DNA from: Pseudomonas sp. PDM16
Lineage (GTDB): Bacteria; Pseudomonadota; Gammaproteobacteria; Pseudomonadales; Pseudomonadaceae
Assembly (NCBI RefSeq): GCF_014851865.1
Contig: NZ_JACVAM010000003.1
Location: 1 to 64,000 of the forward strand
Reading direction: 5' to 3'
Length of the DNA: 64,000 nt
Position numbers and translations under genes: made by a program. Shown in pieces: positions 7,564 through 15,542 of this stretch; the stretch's first letter is position 1, and every line of letters starts with the position of its first letter. The notes below the pieces were generated by a model that did not search any database, had not been told where the DNA came from, and saw only the letters and a program-made list of their open reading frames with translations.

Positions 7564-9882
7564 CTACAGGTCGTAGCGCACCACCAGCCCGACCGTACGA
7601 GGCGCGCCGACATCGATGATGTCGCCACCCCGGTTGTTGGTGACGAACTCCTTGTCGAACAGGTTCTTCACGTAGCCGGACACGGCAAGCCCCTCGACCA
7701 GCTCGTACTCGGCATTGAGATTGACCAGCACGTGGTCGTCGCTACGACGCGTATGGATCACGTCACCATCGGCATCGAACTCATACGCCGTCGGGCTGCC
7801 CTCCTGGTAGACCACATCACTGGTGACGGCCAGGCCATTGTCGAAGCGATAGCGGCCGCCTACCGAGACCTTGTACTTGGGCGCGTAGACGAAGGACTCG
7901 CCGCTGAGGTCGCCATCACGGGTTTCGAAGTCGCCATAGCGCCCGTCCGTGTAGGCTGCGCCAGCATTCACGGTGAATCGGCGGGTCAGATCGTGCTCGA
8001 CAAACACCTCCAGGCCGCGAATGGTGCTGCTGGCGGCGTTGTACACCTGGAAGTAGTCACCGGTGTTGTCGAGCAGGCTGACCTGCTGATCCTTCCAGTC
8101 GGTGTAGTAGAGATTGGCCCGAGCACGCAGGCTGTCATCCAGCCAGGCGCCACGATAGGAAAGCTCGTAGTTGGTGGTGTACTCCGGATCGTAGTCGGCG
8201 TGGCCGCCGCCTGCCCGAACGTTGACGCCGCCTCCGCGGTAGCCCTTCTGCACCATGAACCCCAGGTACTGCCCATCGGCGAAGTTGTAGTCCACGCCCA
8301 GCTTGGGCAGCAGGGCGTCGAAGGTCTTCTCCACCCGCCCTGGGCCGGACAGGAAGTCCTCCTCGACATCGGTGTCGTTCGTCTCGTGGTCGTAACGCAG
8401 CCCGGTGATCAGGGTCCAGTCGGGGGCGAAGCTCCAGTTCAGCTCCCCGAACAGCGCCTTGTTGTGGATCCGGGTATAGCCCTGGATCGTCCCGATCAGA
8501 GAGCCGTCGAACGCCAGTTCGTCGTGATAGGCGTTACTGGTGCGACCGTAATACACCCCGGCGAACCCCCGCAGGCTGTCCCCCTCGTATGCCAGACGCA
8601 CTTCCTGGCTGAACATGTGGGTTTCCTGGCTGCGGCGAGCCTCTTCGTTGGCCTCGGCAGACTGATCGAAATCCAGCAGAGCCGAGTAGTCGGACTGGGT
8701 AGCAGTGGTCAGGCTGGTAAGCGTCCAGGCATCGCCCAGGCGGTAATCGACCTTGGCGCTGCCGGTGTTCTGCTTGAGCGCATCGAAGGCCCTGGTGTCG
8801 GAAGCCACCTTGTAATAGCGCACCTTGTCGCCCTGGCGCAGGATCGAGTTGTCGCCCTGATGGCTCTCGTGGAACGCATAGGTGAGGAGCACGTCGAGAT
8901 CGTCACTGGGCAGGATCAGCAGCTTGCCACGGGCATTCTTGTTGCGATGAGGATTGGCATCACCGCCGGTGGTGATGTTGTCGATGTAGCCGTCGCCATC
9001 CTCATACTCCACCGCCACCCGCCCGGCCATGACACCGTCCACGAGGGAGCCGCCACCCGCCACTGCAGCGCCGCTTTCCCCATAGTTGCCGACGCGGGTC
9101 TGCGCCGACAGGCTCGGCTCGAAGGTCGGATTGCGCGTCTGAATCACCACCGCGCCTGCCAGGGAGTTGCGCCCCTGGGTGGTGGACTGCGGGCCAAGCA
9201 GTACCTCCACCTGCTCGACATCCCACATCGACATCGGGCTAAGCGTCAGCGCACGGTTGGGCTGCTGCGCACCGTCGACATATACCGACACCGCTCCGTT
9301 GAGGGTCGCCGGTCCCTGGTCGTCGAAACCCGAGACCGGAACACCCCGGATACCCCAGTTCTCGTTGCCGGCCACGGCATATACACCCGGGGTGCGGGCA
9401 AACACATGCTCGATGGTATTGTCGCCGTGCTCCCGCAGGTCTTCGGCGGTATTCACCACCACGCTGGTCTGGGTTTGCATCAGGGTGCGATTGATCTTTT
9501 CCCCGGTGACCATCAGCGGCGCTATTTCGATCGGAAGCGCGGGATCGCCAGTCGTCACGGGAACCACGGCGGCGTTTTCAGGCACCACGATATAGGTGTG
9601 CTCATCCTGTTGCTGCACCGTGAGGCCACTACGGTCGAGCAACTGCTTCAGGGCCGCCACCGTGGTGTAGCGACCGTGCAGCGCTGGCGTACGCTTGCCG
9701 GCGGCGATATCGCTGGAGAACAGGATCTGCACGTTTGACTGGGCGGCCAGTGCGCCCAGGGACTGCTCGAGTGGCGCCGCCGGTAGATCGAAGTCGACTT
9801 CGCTGGCCGCCTGAGCCGTCAACGACAGAGCGAGCAGCAGACTGCTGGCCAGAAGGGTGTGGCGCCACTTAGGAATTCTCAC
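7564..9882 (-). CDS. FecA-like TonB-dependent receptor with signalling (STN) domain
   Basis: The 772-residue receptor has a signal peptide, then an STN signalling domain (about residues 30-100: VDFDLPAAPLEQSLGALAAQ, LKQLLDRSGL), then a TonB plug and a 22-strand barrel. The barrel ends in VGLVVRYDL with the expected aromatic-rich last strand. STN receptors pass the substrate-bound signal to a FecR protein in the periplasm, and fecR and fecI lie directly upstream. A GTG at 9882 with a GGAG site 8 bases before it is preferred to a TTG at 9933. The cargo is probably a ferric siderophore or haem-like ligand; the sequence does not say which. Confidence 0.92.
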   Translation of the reverse strand: MRIPKWRHTLLASSLLLALSLTAQAASEVDFDLPAAPLEQSLGALAAQSNVQILFSSDIAAGKRTPALHGRYTTVAALKQLLDRSGLTVQQQDEHTYIVVPENAAVVPVTTGDPALPIEIAPLMVTGEKINRTLMQTQTSVVVNTAEDLREHGDNTIEHVFARTPGVYAVAGNENWGIRGVPVSGFDDQGPATLNGAVSVYVDGAQQPNRALTLSPMSMWDVEQVEVLLGPQSTTQGRNSLAGAVVIQTRNPTFEPSLSAQTRVGNYGESGAAVAGGGSLVDGVMAGRVAVEYEDGDGYIDNITTGGDANPHRNKNARGKLLILPSDDLDVLLTYAFHESHQGDNSILRQGDKVRYYKVASDTRAFDALKQNTGSAKVDYRLGDAWTLTSLTTATQSDYSALLDFDQSAEANEEARRSQETHMFSQEVRLAYEGDSLRGFAGVYYGRTSNAYHDELAFDGSLIGTIQGYTRIHNKALFGELNWSFAPDWTLITGLRYDHETNDTDVEEDFLSGPGRVEKTFDALLPKLGVDYNFADGQYLGFMVQKGYRGGGVNVRAGGGHADYDPEYTTNYELSYRGAWLDDSLRARANLYYTDWKDQQVSLLDNTGDYFQVYNAASSTIRGLEVFVEHDLTRRFTVNAGAAYTDGRYGDFETRDGDLSGESFVYAPKYKVSVGGRYRFDNGLAVTSDVVYQEGSPTAYEFDADGDVIHTRRSDDHVLVNLNAEYELVEGLAVSGYVKNLFDKEFVTNNRGGDIIDVGAPRTVGLVVRYDL

Positions 9883-9961
9883 GCGTAGGTCTCCGGAAAA
9901 TTGTTGGTTTCCTGGAGTCAGCCGCCGCCACAAGGAGAAAACCCTACCCCCTGATTCGAAT

Positions 9962-10798
9962 TTATTTTCTGGATGCGCGCCGATTCAGATACAACGTGCC
10001 ATCGGCGTCCCTACTCAGCTCCACCGGCAGAATCTTCGGCAGCAGGGTCAACATGCCGTCCAGGCGATCACTGTCGAAGGCGCCCGAAACCGGTAGCTCG
10101 TTCAGGCTCTGATCCTGAATGATCACGCTGCCCGACCGATGGCGCTGTACCACCTCGAGCACTTCGCGCAGGGGCGTTCGATCGAACACCAGGCGCCCAT
10201 TGGTCCAGGCGCTCGAAGCCGAGGCATCTATCCGCACCGGCATGCCGAGCCGACCGTTGCGCACGAGGATCTGGTCGCCGGCGTGCAGGCGAACGTCGGC
10301 TTCGCTGCCACCGACATCCACCCTGCCCTCTTCGACCGTGACCCGAACATCCTGCTGACTGCGATTGACGTTATAGCGGGTGCCCACCACCGTGATCCGG
10401 GTCGCCCCCGCAATGGTCAGGAACGGCCGGTATACCGCCGGGGCCACGCTGAACAGGGCCTGTCCCTGCTGCAGCTCTACCTGCCTGGAGCGCAGGTGCC
10501 AACTGACCCTGATGCGGCTCGCGGCGTCCAGCGTGACGTGGCTGCCGTCCGCCAGCTGGATGCTCTCGTGTTTGCCGATGACACTGCTGAAGTGCTCCGT
10601 CCGATAGGCGGGGTCGAGCCAGATCAGCCCGCAGGCAAAGCCCAACATCGCCATCGCCACACCCAGTCTGGTCCGGCTGCGGGGCTCAGGTTTGCTGGGA
10701 GATGGCATGGGAAACCGTTTCTTTAGCTCCTCGCGATGGCGAGCGATGGCGTCATCTGCCGGAGTGAATGCATCCTCCTGAGGCTCGCGCTGGTTCAT
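9962..10798 (-). CDS. FecR-family anti-sigma regulator
   Basis: The 278-residue product has a cytoplasmic N-terminal region (PADDAIARHREELKKRF), one membrane segment (about residues 46-65, LGVAMAMLGFACGLIWL) and the periplasmic FecR domain (SIQLADGSHVTLDAASRI, VVGTRYNVNRSQQDVRVTVEEGRVDV). FecR relays the signal from the receptor to the sigma factor. The start at 10798 lies 2 bases after the stop of the sigma gene, so the two are coupled; an upstream ATG at 10834 would sit inside the sigma gene and adds nothing family-like. Confidence 0.9.
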   Translation of the reverse strand: MNQREPQEDAFTPADDAIARHREELKKRFPMPSPSKPEPRSRTRLGVAMAMLGFACGLIWLDPAYRTEHFSSVIGKHESIQLADGSHVTLDAASRIRVSWHLRSRQVELQQGQALFSVAPAVYRPFLTIAGATRITVVGTRYNVNRSQQDVRVTVEEGRVDVGGSEADVRLHAGDQILVRNGRLGMPVRIDASASSAWTNGRLVFDRTPLREVLEVVQRHRSGSVIIQDQSLNELPVSGAFDSDRLDGMLTLLPKILPVELSRDADGTLYLNRRASRK

Positions 10799-10800
10799 GG

Positions 10801-11319
10801 CTAGAGCGCCTGATAGCCAAGCAGCTTTCGGCACTGCGCCATGCCAAGCCTGAGGTGTTTCTCCACCGCCTTCAGCGATATGCCCATCTGCACCGCGACC
10901 TCTTTCTGAGTGAGCTCGTGAATCTTGTGCATGACGAATACCTGCTGGCAGCGTGGCGGCAGGGCCTCGATAGCCGCGCTCAGGCGCTCGACCTCGTCGG
11001 CGCTCTCATGATGAAGCTCCGGGCTCGGCGAATCGCAGGCAACCGATGGAATGTCCGCACCCTCCTCGATCCATGCCTGTCTCCTGCGTTCACTCCGGTA
11101 ATGGCTGACGGCGCGATCGTGGGTGATCTTGCGCAACAGGGCCAGCGGCAGGCGGACCCCGTCCTTCTCCGGAGCCTCGAGCAGTTGCACGCACACGTCA
11201 TGGACAACCTCCTGAGCGCCGTGACGATCACCAAAGCGACGGCGCACCGAGTCCACCAGCTCGTCGTAGTGACGAGCCAGAACCGCGACCAGGGATGGCT
11301 TGGGGCTGGCGTGGGACAC
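10801..11319 (-). CDS. FecI-like extracytoplasmic-function sigma factor
   Basis: The 172-residue product has sigma region 2 (LARHYDELVDSVRRRFGDRHGAQEVVHDV) and region 4 (ALPPRCQQVFVMHKIHELTQKEVAVQMGISLKAVEKHL), the FecI layout. It should direct RNA polymerase to the receptor gene promoter. A GTG at 11319 gives the usual family length; the frame stays open to 11445, but those residues do not resemble sigma factors. It heads the fecI-fecR-fecA unit, and a Fur-like site lies about 45-60 bases upstream. Confidence 0.88.
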   Translation of the reverse strand: MSHASPKPSLVAVLARHYDELVDSVRRRFGDRHGAQEVVHDVCVQLLEAPEKDGVRLPLALLRKITHDRAVSHYRSERRRQAWIEEGADIPSVACDSPSPELHHESADEVERLSAAIEALPPRCQQVFVMHKIHELTQKEVAVQMGISLKAVEKHLRLGMAQCRKLLGYQAL

Positions 11320-11362
11320 GAGGGCGCCGCATGAAGAAAGGGATCGGGGCGGCGAATATAAG

Positions 11363-11381
11363 TGAGAATGCTTAGCAATTG
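11363..11381. promoter_or_regulatory. Candidate Fur box before the fecI-like gene
   Basis: By eye, GAGAATGCTTAGCAATTGA (from 11364) agrees at 11 of 19 positions with the Fur consensus GATAATGATAATCATTATC, mainly in the left and central part. It lies in an AT-rich patch 45-60 bases before the sigma-factor start, where an iron-responsive repressor would be expected. Confidence 0.5.
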
Positions 11382-11563
11382 AAAGTCGAATGGCCACTCG
11401 CCGAAGCAGATTGGCAGGCCAGAAGTCCACCCAGGTGCAGCCCACGGCACCGTTGCGCCGACGACGGTAAGCCCCCGGAGCTGGCGCTCCGGGAAAGACG
11501 GGGGTTGGACAGTGCTACCTACCCAGACCAGGCATCGGAGCGCAGTGCCGCTGCGTGTTCCAC

Positions 11564-12172
11564 TCAGGCCGGTGTGCTCTCGACCATCGAAGCACGAGCC
11601 GCGAACGATGCCTGGAAGCTGGCTAGCCCAGGCAGGCCCTTCCGCCAATCCAGCTCGGCGAATCGAAAATCCAGGTATCCCAGCGCACACGCCACGGCTA
11701 TCTGTGCAATATGCAGGGGGCCCTGCAGTTCCTCGACATGCGCTTCGAGCGCCAACAGGGCACGGCGCACCTTGCCCAGCTGGCCCTCGGCCCATTCATT
11801 CCACTGCAGCTCCACCGGGCGCACGGCCCGCTCGTAGCGCACCAGCAGCGCAGCTTCCATCAGTCCGTCCGCCAGGGCGGCCAGGCGCAAGGTGCGCCAG
11901 CGCATGGTCGGCTCTATCGGGAACAGCCGAGGCTGGTCGTGCAGGCTGTCGAGGTACTCGCAGATCACGCGGCTGTCGAACAGCGCTTCGCCATCATCGG
12001 TCAGCAGCACCGGAATCTTGCCAAGTGGATTGAGGGCGTTGACCCGCTCGTTGAGCGTGACCGGCAGCACGGCGGTGTCGACCAGTTCGATTCGGGGGAG
12101 TAGGCCAGTCTCGCTGGCCAGCACACGGACTTTACGGGCGAAGGGGGATGCAGGCGCATGGATGAGTTGCAT
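11564..12172 (-). CDS. Glutathione S-transferase family protein
   Basis: The 202-residue product begins MQLIHAPASPFARKVRVLA, the thioredoxin-fold N-terminus of GSTs with the catalytic Ser in SPFARKV. It continues with NPLGKIPVLLTDDGEALFDS, the glutathione-binding stretch (IPVL and DS). An all-helical C-terminal domain follows. It is transcribed away from a MarR-family gene, a common arrangement in which the regulator senses an electrophile and controls the detoxification enzyme. Substrate unknown. Confidence 0.9.
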   Translation of the reverse strand: MQLIHAPASPFARKVRVLASETGLLPRIELVDTAVLPVTLNERVNALNPLGKIPVLLTDDGEALFDSRVICEYLDSLHDQPRLFPIEPTMRWRTLRLAALADGLMEAALLVRYERAVRPVELQWNEWAEGQLGKVRRALLALEAHVEELQGPLHIAQIAVACALGYLDFRFAELDWRKGLPGLASFQASFAARASMVESTPA

Positions 12173-12262
12173 GTCTGTCGACTCGTGATGGGGGTTGTTC
12201 GGGTTGTTCCGGGCGGGCGGAAGGGCTTAGGCTTCGCCGCAGTTCAGTCGGGCGAGAGCACC

Positions 12263-12730
12263 ATGGTCATAGAGAAGAAGATCAACACGGCTTCCGTCCG
12301 CATGAGGTCGCTGGACCCACTGGATCATTCCCTCGAGCTGCTGCACTTCGGTTTTCGCGGGCTGACGGTCGAAGCCGATCGCTTTCTCGAGACCCAGGGG
12401 CTTTCTCGCGTCCATCACCGCATCCTGTACGTCATCGCGCGCGCCGACGAAATCAACGTCGGCGAGCTGGCTGCCACACTGGGGGTGAGCAAGCAGGCGA
12501 CGCACAGGCCGCTGACGCATCTGTTCGAGCGCGAGCTGGTCTGCTACAGCCGCCAGCCGGAGCGCCATCGCTTCAAGCTGCTGGCGCTCACGGAGCAGGG
12601 ACAGGTGCTGGAGCAGGCCGCCACCGAGCTGGAGCGCCGGTGCCTGCGTGACGCCTTCGCCGCCACCGATGCCGCTGGGCAGGAGGCCTGGATGAAGATA
12701 ATGCTGTCCCTGGCCGAGCGCCTCAACTGA
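12263..12730 (+). CDS. MarR-family transcriptional regulator
   Basis: The 155-residue product carries a winged helix-turn-helix of MarR type: VHHRILYVIARADEINVGEL, ATLGVSKQATHRPLTHLFERELV and the wing region RQPERHRFKLLALTEQG. It is divergent from the GST gene, its most likely target. The ATG at 12263 is chosen because residues upstream of it in the open frame overlap the GST gene start and look non-coding. Confidence 0.88.
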   Translation: MVIEKKINTASVRMRSLDPLDHSLELLHFGFRGLTVEADRFLETQGLSRVHHRILYVIARADEINVGELAATLGVSKQATHRPLTHLFERELVCYSRQPERHRFKLLALTEQGQVLEQAATELERRCLRDAFAATDAAGQEAWMKIMLSLAERLN

Positions 12731-12735
12731 TACCG

Positions 12736-13749
12736 TCACGTGACACGCTCACGCACCATGATGCACTTGGCCAGCGGCTGCACCAGCGCCTCGGTCGCCT
12801 CCTCGCAGGACACTACCGTCGGGCTCACCAGCAACGGGTCGCAGCGTCCGCTGCCGACCAGATCGAATACCTTGGGAATGTGCGGGCGCACGTTGCAGGC
12901 TCCTACCGATAACGTGACGTCGCGCAGGTACATGCCGAACAGGGGAATCTTCGGGTCTTCGAAGATGATGCCGATGCACGAGCAATGCCCACCGGGCGCC
13001 AGCGCGAGAAGTCCGCGGTGCAACGCGTGCGGGTCGCGCGTGGCGGAAATGACCACGTCGTAGCGTTCGTCGAGCACCGGCGCCAGTTCGATGTTGGCAC
13101 CACTGCGCGAAGCCAGGTCGCGGCGGTAATCGTTGTCGTCCAGGTAATCGACACTGGCCGCACCGGCGGCGGCCGCCATCTGCACGGCCAGTACGCCGAG
13201 ACTTTCCGTGCCGCCGACCACCAGCACCCGCGCCTCTTCGCGCACAGCGATGGGGCGACTGGCGGCGACCCAGGCATCGGTCAGGTTGTCGCTGGCGCTA
13301 GCCACTGCCAGGGGGTTCAGGCCAGGCGGCAGCGGTACCAGCATGGCATCGGCGAACGGCACATGAACCACCTCGGAGAACAACCCGCCCCAGTGACCGC
13401 CTGCGGGTACACCATAGGCCGCATGCCGCGGTACCGCCGTACAGGCTGTCGCCCGGCCGGCGCGGCACTGGCGGCATTCGCCGCAGGCAATCTTCCAGGG
13501 CACCGACACCAGGTCGCCGCGGCGGACGGTGGTTACCTCGTCGCCCACTTCCAGCACCTCGGCCACGCATTCGTGCCCCAGGGCAAAGGGCGGCTTGAAG
13601 GGAGTGACGCCAGCGATCAGGCGCCGGTCAAGATCGCAGGATGCCGACGCGATGGGGCGCACCAGTGCGCTGCGCGCGTCGGATAGCGAGGGAGAAGCCG
13701 TCTCGACCCACGCCAGCTGTCCGGCGCCACGCACGATCAGTTCCTTCAT
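12736..13749 (-). CDS. Zinc-dependent alcohol dehydrogenase (MDR family)
   Basis: The 337-residue product is a medium-chain dehydrogenase/reductase. It shows the catalytic zinc site (LGHECVAEVLEVGDEV), the four-cysteine structural zinc loop (CGECRQCRAGRATAC) and a nucleotide-binding region (RVLVVGGTESLGVLAVQMA), in which the usual GxGxxG is changed to GGTESLG. It should oxidise an alcohol or reduce an aldehyde with NAD(P). It is the third gene of an operon with a thioesterase (4 bases apart) and an NTF2-like protein. Confidence 0.9.
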   Translation of the reverse strand: MKELIVRGAGQLAWVETASPSLSDARSALVRPIASASCDLDRRLIAGVTPFKPPFALGHECVAEVLEVGDEVTTVRRGDLVSVPWKIACGECRQCRAGRATACTAVPRHAAYGVPAGGHWGGLFSEVVHVPFADAMLVPLPPGLNPLAVASASDNLTDAWVAASRPIAVREEARVLVVGGTESLGVLAVQMAAAAGAASVDYLDDNDYRRDLASRSGANIELAPVLDERYDVVISATRDPHALHRGLLALAPGGHCSCIGIIFEDPKIPLFGMYLRDVTLSVGACNVRPHIPKVFDLVGSGRCDPLLVSPTVVSCEEATEALVQPLAKCIMVRERVT

Positions 13750-13753
13750 CGCC

Positions 13754-14185
13754 CTAGCCTCGGATGACGAAGGTGGTGGTGGCCTTGGCGCAGAGCTTGC
13801 CGGCGGCGTCCACGACCTGCGCGTCGCAGATCGCCAGACTGCGCGTGCGCTCCACGACCCAACCCTCCACCCGATAGATTTCGCCGGCGTTGAGGGGACG
13901 CACGTACTTGACGTTGAGATCCACGGTGGAGTGGGCGGTGCTGGTCTCCAGTGTCGAGAACAGTGCCAGGGCCGCAGCGCCGTCCAGGCAGGTAGCGGCG
14001 AATCCGCCATGTACTGCGCCGGCCGGATTGAGGTGGCGCCCGTCGGGGCGCGCTTCCAGCGTGATCCGGCCCGACTCCACCTCCACCGCGGTCAGCCCCA
14101 TGGTCTGGCCGATGGAGGGAGCGGGTAGTTCGCCACGGATGAGCGCACGCAGGGCCTGCAGGCCCGAGGTCTGGGAGTCAGTCAT
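13754..14185 (-). CDS. PaaI-type hotdog-fold acyl-CoA thioesterase
   Basis: The 143-residue product has the single hotdog domain of the PaaI family: ARPDGRHLNPAGAVHGGFAATCLDGAAALAL contains the HGG active-site turn with the following acidic residue. Such enzymes release free acids from acyl-CoA or phenylacetyl-CoA-like thioesters. The gene overlaps the upstream SnoaL-like gene by 8 bases and precedes the alcohol dehydrogenase by 4 bases, so all three are one transcript. Confidence 0.9.
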   Translation of the reverse strand: MTDSQTSGLQALRALIRGELPAPSIGQTMGLTAVEVESGRITLEARPDGRHLNPAGAVHGGFAATCLDGAAALALFSTLETSTAHSTVDLNVKYVRPLNAGEIYRVEGWVVERTRSLAICDAQVVDAAGKLCAKATTTFVIRG

Positions 14186-14633
14186 GGTGGTTTTCCTCTG
14201 GAGAGGCGGCGTTCTGCAGGGCCGGGTGGATCGCAGCCAGTTGCGCCGCAGTGTCGGGATACTCGCGAAAGGCCGCGATCAACCCATCGTGCAGGGTGAA
14301 CAGGTGAGCCCAATGGTTGACGTAAAGACGCCCGGTCTCCCTGACCCGGCAGCGCGCCACGCCGAGAGCCATGACCTGGTGCTGCTCGACATCGACGACA
14401 AACGAGCGGACTTCGAACGTGAGAAAGTCGAGGCACTGGTCGAGAATTCCAACGAACTCGAGCACGCCAGCATGGCCGTGATGCTCGCCGGCCCACGGCA
14501 TGAACGCTGGCAGGCCTGGCGCCTGCCAATGGCAGTCGTCGGTACAGAGACGCAGAAGACCTTGCGGATGACGGGCAGCGAAGGCGGCGTAAGCGGCCTC
14601 CACGGTATCTATCAGCGTCTGGCGATCGGGCAT
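14178..14633 (-). CDS. SnoaL/NTF2-like polyketide-cyclase-fold protein
   Basis: The 151-residue product has the cone-shaped NTF2/SnoaL fold pattern (DTVEAAYAAFAARHPQGLLRLCTDDCHWQAPG, FVGILDQCLDFLTFEV, HLFTLHDGLIAAFREYPDT). Members include cyclases, isomerases and hydratases as well as non-catalytic binding proteins, so no reaction can be assigned. It is first in the operon with the thioesterase and dehydrogenase. Confidence 0.8.
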   Translation of the reverse strand: MPDRQTLIDTVEAAYAAFAARHPQGLLRLCTDDCHWQAPGLPAFMPWAGEHHGHAGVLEFVGILDQCLDFLTFEVRSFVVDVEQHQVMALGVARCRVRETGRLYVNHWAHLFTLHDGLIAAFREYPDTAAQLAAIHPALQNAASPEENHHD

Positions 14634-14844
14634 GTCGACCTCATAAGGTAGTGGCGAATCAGCAACGGATGCCGCTAACCTATCGGTGGCGAACCAATCA
14701 AGTAAACACTATTGATTTGACAAAATGGGAGCCATCCTGGCCATGCGAAAATGGCGAGGCCTTACCGGCCGGCATCATGGTTGAACAAGCGCCGTCTGCC
14801 TCCGCTCCAAGATGGAGACATCCTCTATCACCAGCGAGAGCGCC

Positions 14845-15000
14845 ATGAACAGCCGTCGCCCCAATGACCAGACCGACACCCCATCCACAGCAACCACGCA
14901 TGAGCCGCCTGCCGATAACGAACGGCCAGACGAAGACATCTCCGGGGAACAACCCCGTAGCCGATCGAACGAGGGCGACCCGCTGAACTCGCCGGACTGA
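14845..15000 (+). CDS. Small hydrophilic protein, unknown function
   Basis: This 51-codon frame (MNSRRPNDQTDTP...) encodes a very polar, Pro/Asp/Glu-rich and probably disordered peptide. A GAGAGCGCC stretch before the ATG could serve as a ribosome site. It resembles many small uncharacterised Pseudomonas proteins, but I do not recognise a family. It could be non-coding. Confidence 0.4.
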   Translation: MNSRRPNDQTDTPSTATTHEPPADNERPDEDISGEQPRSRSNEGDPLNSPD

Positions 15001-15010
15001 CGTTAGGAGC

Positions 15011-15211
15011 TCAAGCTCGGGCCTGGGCCGCCAGCACGTGGTGGCGCATCTCTTCTTCGATTTCCGTCACCGCCCGTGCCCGCATGGCTACTCCCAGCTC
15101 CTTCTCAGGGGCGTCGATGGGAAACTGCTCCAGCAGGTACCGCTCCAGTTCCGCCTGGGCGGCGTTTCTCTTGTCCCGCAACGCTTCGACAACATGGTTC
15201 GGATGTTCCAT
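15011..15211 (-). CDS. Small coiled-coil-like protein, unknown function
   Basis: The 66-residue product (MEHPNHVVEALRDKRNAAQ...) is highly charged and predicted largely helical. A GGAG site lies 6 bases before the ATG at 15211; an in-frame ATG at 15226 has no such site. The preceding small gene ends 11 bases upstream, so the two probably form a mini-operon. Confidence 0.55.
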   Translation of the reverse strand: MEHPNHVVEALRDKRNAAQAELERYLLEQFPIDAPEKELGVAMRARAVTEIEEEMRHHVLAAQARA

Positions 15212-15222
15212 GGCGCTCTCCT

Positions 15223-15444
15223 TCATTCCGATCGTCCGGCTCGCAGCCGGCGCTGGGCGAGAAGTTCATCGGCGATCTCTGCCGCCAACCCCGACAACGC
15301 GTGTGGCGACAAGGGCTGGCTCAGCACGGGCAGTGCATGCGTTGCCTCTCTGATAGCGGAAGAGGCCTCCACAGAAACGAGGGCAATCAATGCGGAAGAT
15401 GCATATTGGTCCCACGCCGCAAGCTCATGTGGTTCCACACTCAT
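15223..15444 (-). CDS. Small protein, unknown function
   Basis: The 73-residue product (MSVEPHELAAWDQYASSAL...) is acidic, helical and cytoplasmic by appearance. The ATG at 15444 has an AGGAG site 8 bases upstream, which supports it over the longer frame start at 15501. It precedes the other small gene by 11 bases. No family recognised. Confidence 0.5.
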   Translation of the reverse strand: MSVEPHELAAWDQYASSALIALVSVEASSAIREATHALPVLSQPLSPHALSGLAAEIADELLAQRRLRAGRSE

Positions 15445-15542
15445 AGATACGCTCCTGCATGTATGCCTCATGATGTTGGAGCGCAGAGGGCAAGCATCCA
15501 TTCCAGCGGAATGAGGACTGTTCGTCGGGAACGAGAAGTGTC

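Noticed and set aside
7108-9738. 876-codon open frame opposite the fecA-like gene
   Set aside because: It is the antisense shadow of a high-GC gene whose own frame shows STN, plug and barrel motifs; no family resemblance on the other strand.
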